21,781 nucleotides of DNA from Acanthaster planci (taxonomy: Eukaryota > Echinodermata > Asteroidea > Valvatida > Acanthasteridae). Location of the stretch: NCBI RefSeq assembly GCF_001949145.1, contig NW_019091479.1, positions 540,668-562,448 on the forward strand, in the 5' to 3' direction. Below the pieces are notes generated by a model. The model saw only the letters and a list, made by a program, of their open reading frames with translations, did no database searches and had not been told where the DNA came from. The translations under genes were made by a program, and so were the position numbers. Of this stretch, positions 1 to 9,300 are shown piece by piece (position 1 is the first letter of the stretch; each line of letters opens with the position of its first letter).

Positions 1-346
1 CTTACAGAATGATTTAATGTACATTCTCCTGAAACTTCAACTCTTCAAAAAGGCATCATTTGATCATGGTTTGAAACACACCAAGGTACTCAAACTAAAC
101 CTTCCTTAAAATTTATCCCTCTTCAAAGTTGTTCAACATTGTGCCAAGCTGTCCTTAGAAATGAATGTTCAGAACTTTGTATTTGTTTTGACAAAAATTA
201 CATGTGGCCCATTTCAGCTGAGCCCACTTTTTTGAGCTCACCAATATGACGGAGACCAACTCAGACTTCTAGGGGGAACAATGTTGTGTTTCTATAGACC
301 AAAAGAAGTGCCCTCTAAGAGTTTTTTGTGTGGATGTTGTCTGCAG
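1..346. other. Intron upstream of the first visible NEURL4 exon
   Basis: I found no reading frame resembling NHR or NEURL4 linker sequence here. The segment ends in a usable acceptor (TGTTGTCTGCAG at 335-346), so it is the 3' part of an intron whose donor lies before the window. Confidence 0.6.
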
Positions 347-3300
347 CTGGTTCTTGGGAGTGGACAGATAGACCACGATTCCATGAAACATGTGGTATAC
401 ATGCCCAGGTGATCAACGGGGGACTAACTGCACATCGACCAAAGTACGTCAGGAACTGTTGTTTACTCTCAATAATGCTTGCTTTGTTCTTTGAAGTCTA
501 GGTGGAGATATAAATTAAATTGCTTTCTAAATTCATAGCAAAAAGAAGAAGAAGAATATAAAACTATCGACCAGAAAGGGGACACCATGCTTCTATTTAC
601 TGGTAATGGGGGCACTAGTGCACCTATTAACTGGAAATGGGGACAGAAGTGTACCCATTGATCAGAAGTTGTGGTTGGGTAGTTTGCCTGTTACCTACCA
701 ATAGGGGCACCAGTCCCCTATTAGCAGAGGGGGCACTGTTACACTAATGTTGTTTCAGACCACAAGATTCATGACCACCGCCATATTTCCAGTAGTCAAA
801 CTCGTCTTAATATTGAATTTTTTATCAGTGCAGTAGTCATCTGTTATCAGTCCATAAAACATTAACTTCACTGTTAGTCGTTATGCAGACCTTCATGCTA
901 TGTAGTTGGATCAGTCATGATTAGATTGAGAGACCTGCTGTTGAGTTTTTGGATTGAATTTTCATTCGTTTTTCAGTGCTATGGACGATTTCAACAATGC
1001 CGTGGTGTTGACCAGCCGCCCCCTCCAGAATGATGAGATGTTTGAGATCAGAATTGACAGAATTGTTGACAAGTGGGCTGGGTCTATCGAGATTGGATTG
1101 ACCAAACACTCCCCAGAGGAACTAGGTAGGCCAGATTTGGAGTTCTATTGGAAAGGTGTAGTATTAAGTCTGAAACTGTGTACCCTGAACGCTTTGGTAA
1201 ACTGTAGCCCTTTTTCCCAGCAGCTGAAAATTCTCTCAAATGACCATTTGCTTCCTCTGCCAATAATGATCAATGTTTGGAATGATGTCACTTATCAAAC
1301 CTCTTTATTTTTGGGGTGGGCCGTTTATAGATTTCCCGTCAACAATGACCAACGTGCGCAGCGGCACCTGGATGATGACTGGCGATGGAATCATGCACAA
1401 CGGTGTTGCCATTGTTGATGAGTATGGACTCAACCTTGACAGGCTCAGGGTAAGACTGGCAAGTTATCAGCAAGAGATCAATCTAGGAATTAGCAAAGTC
1501 ATTAAAAATCAGAGCCAGAGGGAAGAACATTGGGACTTTACATTCGGGCAGGTTAAAGTAATCAGCTGTGTGAATGACAAAGACATTGAATAACCTGTTA
1601 ACAAAAATGAAGAATTTTAAGGGTCAGTTGTTAATTTTGGTGGTATTTATTTTGAATCTAATCATTTAGGAAGGGGACAGAATTGGAGTAATGAGGAAGC
1701 TTAATGGTGACCTACACTTCTTCATCAAAGGAGTAGATCAAGGGATTGCAGCCACAAATGTTCCACCAAATCTCTTTGCCGTGGTAGATCTGTATGGACA
1801 GGCCACACAAGCAACCATTGTGGAACCCGGAGGTTGGTCCAGATGGAGATAAAATTAGGCTTTGTAGGCTGAAAAATCAGTCAGTTGTATTACGTGATGG
1901 CGAAATTTACAATTTGAAACTCTGTGGTCAGACTTATACAATAAGACATTTGTTATTGTTCAGACTATGCAGAGGAACCAGTGGAAGCACAGGTACCAGC
2001 CGATGATAACATATTACGCTTCTATCATTTGCACGGTCGAAATGTCAAAATCAGCAACAATGGATTGAGGGCACAACGGCCCAGCGCAACCGGGGAATTC
2101 AATGATGCTATCATCATGAGCAACAGACCACTACGAGTTGGGGAGATGTTTGAGATTACCATTGAGAAGATGGTGGATAGATGGTCGGGATCCATCGAAG
2201 CAGGTGCGTGATTGGTCTGTTGTTTTTCTAACAATAAACATGATTTGTCAGCATTGTATCTGTTCTTCCTTACAGCTAAACCTGAATGGTTGTTTTTAAC
2301 TTTTTCTGGTTTTACAAGATGATTTTTGATAAGAAGACTGGGGAGGAGGTTATGAATAATTCAGTATTCATAATTAAATTGAATGAATATTCATGTGACA
2401 AATCTTTTTGACAATTAGTACCATAGCACAGTTTTTCCACATCTCGTAATTTGTGTTCAGCAGAGAATGGTTAAGTGTGGAGATTTTCTTCTCATGTCTG
2501 TATTTTTCTTCAGGTGTTACAACAATTGCTCCAGAAGAACTTGATTTCCCGAGCACAATGACAGATTTAGACCATGATACTTGGATGTTAAGGTGAGGAA
2601 AAATTCTCAAATATCTACTGTTTTATTTGTTGATTTTTCCCTCAATAAAATCCCTGGAAAGATCAGAGGTTTATTTTTATGTGTTTTTCCCCTCTTTTTT
2701 TCCATGTCTCCTTATTTTCTAGTGGTGCGTGCGTAATGAAGGATGGTTTAATGTTGAACAACTCCTACGGACTGGACCTTGACACTGTTCATGAGGGGGA
2801 TAGAATTGGCATTCGTTCCTGGGAGGAGACACTTCACTTCTTCCTGAATGGACGAGACATGGGTACAGCATGTACAAATGTTCCTTCAGGTAAAAATGAT
2901 CAGAGAAGTTAGTGGCTAATATTGCTCCTAATGGAGTAGCTTTTCTTGCAGTTACGGATAGTTCATCAAATAGTTTATGACTAGCCCACTGACTGTCATC
3001 ATGGCTGTCCTGTGGCTCTNNNNNNNNNNNNNNNNNNNNNNNNNNNNNNNNNNNNNNNNNNNNNNNNNNNNNNNNNNNNNNNNNNNNNNNNNNNNNAGTG
3101 CCTAGCCCTGTGGTTGTCCCACTGGCGATGACTCAAACCGCATAGTGCCTTACCTTGTAGTCTTTCCAATGGCTAATGGAGCTGGTTAGTTTATTGGCTA
3201 CCCATGTGGCCATTCTAGCAGTTATGCCAGTGGCTGCCCCAACAACAAGCGTAGTCGCTTACCTCGCTTCTTGTCAGGTATTTCAGATAACCCGACAATT

Positions 3301-6300
3301 AACCCACTGGTTTTTTCCAACAGTCTTCAAGCTATACCCTGATGACAATGTGAACTAAGTTAAACGTAAACATGTTTAGAAAACAATATTCCTCAGAAAA
3401 TCTTTCTCAATCTGTTGAATTCAACACAAATGTCATCTTGTGTTTCCTTACAGATGTGTACGCCGTGATTGATCTGTATGGTCAGTGTGCTCAGGTTTCC
3501 CTGGTACCCAGCTCCACACCTAACAATGTGTTGGTAACCTCAAGACAAGACTCACACAACTCGGTCATCACAGGTAAGGCCTTACCATTCATCATATACT
3601 CTCAACAATTTGTCTTTTACAGTGCCAACTCAAACGCAGCATGCAATGGAGTAAAAAAAGAATCACTTTTGATTCTTGTTTGTGTTTGGGAAAAATGGAA
3701 GGATTTTGTTGATCGAACTCATTGTCTTGTACTTGGTAGTTCCTGGCTTGATGCATAAATTCCATACGGTGTGTGGCTCCAGCATTCAGTTAACGGAAGA
3801 CTTTGCCTCAGCTTGTCGGATCAGGACATTTGATAATGCCATCGTCTTCAGCGATAAAGCGCTCAGAACTGATGAACTCTTTGAGGTATGTGAAACTAAT
3901 CAAGCTACGTGATGGTAGGTTTGCTGTGGTCTTGCTTATATAAGAAGTTGAAGTTGATGTTATGCTAGAAAGTTTAAAACAAATTATAACGGATTTTGTG
4001 TAGCAAAACTGAAAAATTTGCATTTTGCTTTATTAACATATCTGGAAATGCTTATGTATGTAAATTTGAAATGTATCCGCAACCTCAGGTCAAAGTTGAC
4101 AAGGTCGCCAGCCAGTGGTCCGGTACCCTTCTCATCGGTTTAACAACACTGAACCCTGATGACATCACAGACGGTCAGGTGGCTTTACCCATTACTGCTG
4201 CCTCATTGAGGTCAAAGGACACGTGGGTCATCCAAGGGTCACAGGTCAAACACAACGGAAAGATCATCAAGGATAATTTCTCGTCCACGTTGGAAAGGCT
4301 AGGGGTTAGTTAAATACTCAATGCTAAATATCTTATGTGGCTTAGGCATGTTTGATGTCATTTTGGGGGAATTTTTCTCATTCAAGCTTGGCTTTTTCAA
4401 AGCCAGGATCATGTTTTGAAATGCTTCATAATTGTCTTGTGACAGGTAGGGGATACCGTTGGCGTCAAACGTTGTCCCGATGGTACCATGCATGTCTTCC
4501 TGAATGGTGACGATCTAGGAACAGCAGCAAGAGATATACCAAAGGTACAGTGGACCCTAGACTGATTACCTGTCCATATGTTGCACTTGTGGACAGGCAA
4601 CTCCTCCCAAACTTCTGAAGTCTTATTGGTTGTTGTGGACCTTGCAAACACAGTCTTGAGTAAGTGTACATGTGGAATACAGTCCCTGTGCTGAAGATAT
4701 GGAAATGAGTTGACCTTTATGTCAGAGGTCATTCAAACACTGATGCTCCTGATTATTTCTGACACATCTGTGCTTGAAACATTCAGGCTGGGTTATTCTC
4801 TTCAATTCAGGGACCATCTCAACATGTCCCTGTTTCTTGCAAAGTGTTCCACTTGATATGTAGCTTGCTGATACCGTCGTGCATTGGTGGTGATTTCTTT
4901 CAGAGTACACATGCTGTTGTTGATGTGTATGGAGTTGTAGAAGCTGTAAGTGTTACAAGTTCTTCCACGACATCCTTGGAGAGCCAGAGAGCTCCTTCCA
5001 TCTCATCAAGTAGCGGAGAGGATTCCGACAGAGAGGTTAGATAACAGTCCCAGCATTTCACTGTCTTGCCCTTCTGTAGAATTGCTTCAAAACCACAAAT
5101 TCTCCAAATACACCTCATATTTTGCAGGTTTGGCAAAAACCACTTTTCGTTTAAAATCGTCAATAAGAAAAAATGTTTCTATATCAATGTTTGGTTTGTC
5201 CTTGTTATCTGATATTTGATGAGTACTGTTTAATAAATTGTGTGCTATTGATAAATTTAGCGTGCTTTATTTGCATGCTATATTTAAAATATTTCATACA
5301 ATCGATATACTTCCTGATATACTTCCTCTAGTTATTGGGTTTTAATGTTTGCCAGTTCATATGTGGTATTCAATTTTATCTTCCATGAGTAATATGTAGT
5401 AATACATTTTTCATCAGAAGTTCCCTTTTTACGTTCAGCAGGGAGAACCCACATGTAGCAATCCCAACCGGATACATTTCCATAAACATGGCAAGAACAT
5501 TTGTCTGTCTGATAGCAACCTGAGGGCCAGACGGACAGCGAGCTACAACCAAGCAGTGGTGATCAGTGAATATCCATTACCACGGAAAAAACTGTTTGAG
5601 GTAGGCATGGTGGTGAACTTACTGTGAGCAGCAGCGAACTTGACAGGATAGAAATAAACCAGTCCACAGTGAGAAGTGCTATCATAAATGACTTTATACC
5701 AGAGCACCAGCTGCAAAATGCATTTTCAAAGCTTTCTTTTTCTCTGTGGTATTTCACAAACATACTTTAGAAAATTTACTTCCAAGTTTCAAAGATCGCT
5801 TACTCTTACTGCAAGGTTATTAATATTAAAGGCACTGTTAAGCATCACGGTATGCAGAATGAGCCGTTAGAAGTACAGTCATTATTGTGTTGAAACCAGT
5901 TTTATGACATTATTGAATCAAAATGAAAGATTTTTCAAGCTTAACCACTTCCTGCCGGGCGACCCGTTTTCGAGTACATAGGCTTTATATGCAGAGCTGG
6001 GGAGCCCGGAACTGGGACAAAAGAGTTGGGCCTTATAACAAAAGACCATGCTCAGCGCAAAAGACTGAGCTGCTGGGCATTACCGACATTTTTTCGCTCT
6101 CGATATTGGAGAAAATCCAGCCTTGTTTTCAAACAGTATACCACTGTTTGAGGCATTTAGAGTGAGCGAATTACCACCAGGGACAAAAGCTCTCCACCAT
6201 CGCAGCGATGAGCCACACAGCGCCACTGCACGCTAATCTGGCCCCTATTGAAAAGAGGTCAGCTGTGCACTGTGCGGGTTTCAGGAACTAAAGAATCTTA

Positions 6301-9300
6301 CGTAATACCGCACAATCTGGGCTCTTTTTCCAAGGCTGCAGGCCTGGCTGAAATATTCAGGAGTCAATGAATTTTACCTGTCAGCTTTAGAATAGTGCCC
6401 AAAGAGTCCTTCCTGTGGGTATAAACGGCCATTAAATGAAATGATGAATTTTTGAAGAATTTTGAATACGGAAAATCTTGAAAATGAGCCGGCATTTTGT
6501 CTTGCTCAGGAAAAATCTACCCGGCAGCAAGTGGTCAAAAGCTGGCTTAAGAATGTTTCCAAAATAATCTTGTTACTCTTGTGACATTTTAGTTTGAAGT
6601 AGTGATGCGTCGTTATAATCTGAGCGTTGTTTTCCTTTTGCATAGATAAAACTTGAAAAGGTGACAGATGAGTGGACGTCCTCTGTCAAGATTGGAGTGA
6701 CAAATCAGTCACCAGAGAGATTAGGGTTCCCTGCTTCTGCCTCTAACATCAAGAAAGGAACGTGGATTGTTCAAGGAGATGCAGTTTTTCACAACAGTAA
6801 CAAGGTACGCAGCCTGGTCTACCAAAGTTGAGGTTTTGTAGGTCACCCCATAGATATGGAGTTGCAGTGGGTCGGTGTTTGTGTCCATGAGCAAGGTAAT
6901 TATTGCTTCACTCAACTAGGAGTTACAGAGTGCATGAGAGGGCAGAAGGCAGTGTGTTTGACTTCTGCTTGAATAATAAAAGGTATGAGGCTTCCCACAT
7001 GGAAGGTCTTAACAACCCTAAATATCAACTAGAACCAGAAGTGTTGACATAAAGTTTGGGAAGAAAATTTTTATCCAAGTACGTGAAACCTTTAGATGGT
7101 AAGATTTTACAATTCTGTTGCTTTTGGGAGGTGTCAAAGCTCAGCTTTGATTGGTGAACTTTCTTCTGCATTGAGAGTGCTCCTTGTATCCCCATGGGTG
7201 TAGGTGCGTACCTTCAATGGACCCAACTTGGACCAATTAAAGGAAGGCGATACGTTGGGAGTTCTCGTTGACGCACAAGGCCAGCTTCATCTCTATGTCT
7301 ACGGCAGAGATCATGGAGTCATTGCTGAACACATTCCTAATCCCTGCTATCCTTTGGTGGACCTGTATGGACAGTGTAAAGAAGTGAGGAGAGTTGACAA
7401 AAAGGACCTGAAAATTCATGTTATAGATCTGGTCTTAGTTTGACCTTCAAGGAGCATGACATTTAAATGTTTGTTATGACATCATAAAATATTGAGTATT
7501 AAAGGCACAGTTATTGACTCTGTTTTTGGTGTTTTTTTTTTCAGGTTTCCATAGTAACTGAAGAATTGGGTGCAATAGGCGTGCAAGAAGAGAGAGAAAA
7601 AGCAGCTTTTGAAAATGGTAAAAAAAATCATGATCCCTAAACAAATTTGAAAATCGATTGTCCTTGTGGATAAACAAATTGTAGCGACGGCACCGACAGA
7701 CCGGTGGGGGCGCTGGTGTGCCTCCATAAGTCCGTGCCGGGCCCTGCTGATTGGCTTTTAGGGCCTGCCCTCGTGGTGCCAGCGCAGTAGCAGTTTCGGG
7801 ATTTTCCTCTGACCTGTGGGTTTTTTGCGCCAGTTCTGGCAGACATGTTTGTTGTTCTATCCAGTGCAGATGTGACAGAACGAGATTCAGATTTGCTTGT
7901 GGATTTTCATAAAACTCTCTGTGTGTTGACTGGTTCTGGAGGTGCAATAAAGGCCTAAAGCTACTGGACTGGAGAACAAGCGTTTTGGGCCTTGTTCAGA
8001 CGGTGTGTGAATCCCCAAAGAAAAGCGGTTACAATATCTCGTGACTCTTGGACACGGTCATTCATATTCAACCTTACTTAAAACTTATCTCAGATGGACA
8101 GTGTGTTCCGAAGATGCTAGTGAATGTGGCATGTATTCATCTCCTCACTGGATCCAGATTTGTTTTTGTTTTGTTTTTTTTCAGCAGGATTAAAAGAGAA
8201 CACACCTCAGTCGTTGTATGCCCTTGGGGGAAGCGGTCGGATATGTGAATACCAGAAGCTTTGTCTTCGCTTCAAGATCACACTGGGGTTACACGGTAAG
8301 CACATGAGGGTTAAGACAGGGTCATGCTGATTAACACAGAGACACAGGCAGACATGTAGATACATAAGACAAGGTTATAGTGAGAGAGAGTTGTTTAGTG
8401 GTTAATGCTGTAACCTTAGAGACACAGACATGTCTTGATATTGAGGACTGTGTTTCACATGTCATGTCTCGTGTCCTACTTTACCTCAATCTTAAAGTTA
8501 ATTTCAGTTTTACAAACCAATTCAGTTGGTCCATGTAGATAGGTCGCACATGTCCCATAATTTACTTGTCCTTATACATTTAGATGCACACTTTGAAACA
8601 AATCCAAAATTCAACAAGTGCTACTGTGAGCCATGCCGTAAGTACCAGGGCACCAGTGAATACGGGGACCAGGGAGATCCACTGCAACGTTACACACGCC
8701 CCTTTGGATGGTGTAAATTTGCCATCAAGTAAGTGCCGTTTTATTTTCTGTTCCCTTCCCAGTTGGTCAAAGGATTCTTTAGTGAACACCTACTGAGTTG
8801 ATTTCCCTTCATTGTCACATGAGGCTTAAACCTCTGTTGCTTTGATGACAGGATTTTTAGGATTAATTTAGTCATAAGTATGTTTGTTTGCTTTCCAGAC
8901 TGCATAGCCGTGCCGAGACCTTGAATGTCTTTGACTTGTGGCACGTGGCTTTCCATGGAACCAAAGCAGGGGCTGTCAGAAAGATATTGGACAGTGGCAC
9001 GTTGCTTTTACCTGGTAAGCTAAAAAATAAAGAACACTCCCAAATCACTCGGGCTGAGTCAATTCAAATTATTCGCTATGCGAATATTCGACCTTCAATT
9101 CAATCAAATATCCGGTCTTACCAATCGGCAGATTGTTGACGAAACCATATGCAAAATCAATTGCAATAATGCACACAATGTACATTGTAATCTCTATAAC
9201 AGCTTCTCACGTCTAGGAGTATCTCCAGCCACAATTTAGCAAGAATTAAGAGATGAACAAGACTTCTTGCCCTTTTGAACATTTTTATTCCTTTTACTTT

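Larger units (their letters stand above)
5474..7590 (+). other. NHR domain d of NEURL4 (likely NHR6)
   Basis: Last NHR, over exons 13-16. It starts [15 protein letters not shown] and continues [63 protein letters not shown] and [14 protein letters not shown]. Two substitutions stand out: the core WSGS becomes WTSS, and the usual FFLNG becomes YVYGR, so this is the most diverged of the four. A piggyBac-like MITE lies in its second intron. Confidence 0.88.

Noticed and set aside
7474-7947. 157-codon minus-strand frame
   Set aside because: It runs across NEURL4 exon 16 on the opposite strand, has low-complexity composition and resembles no family known to me.
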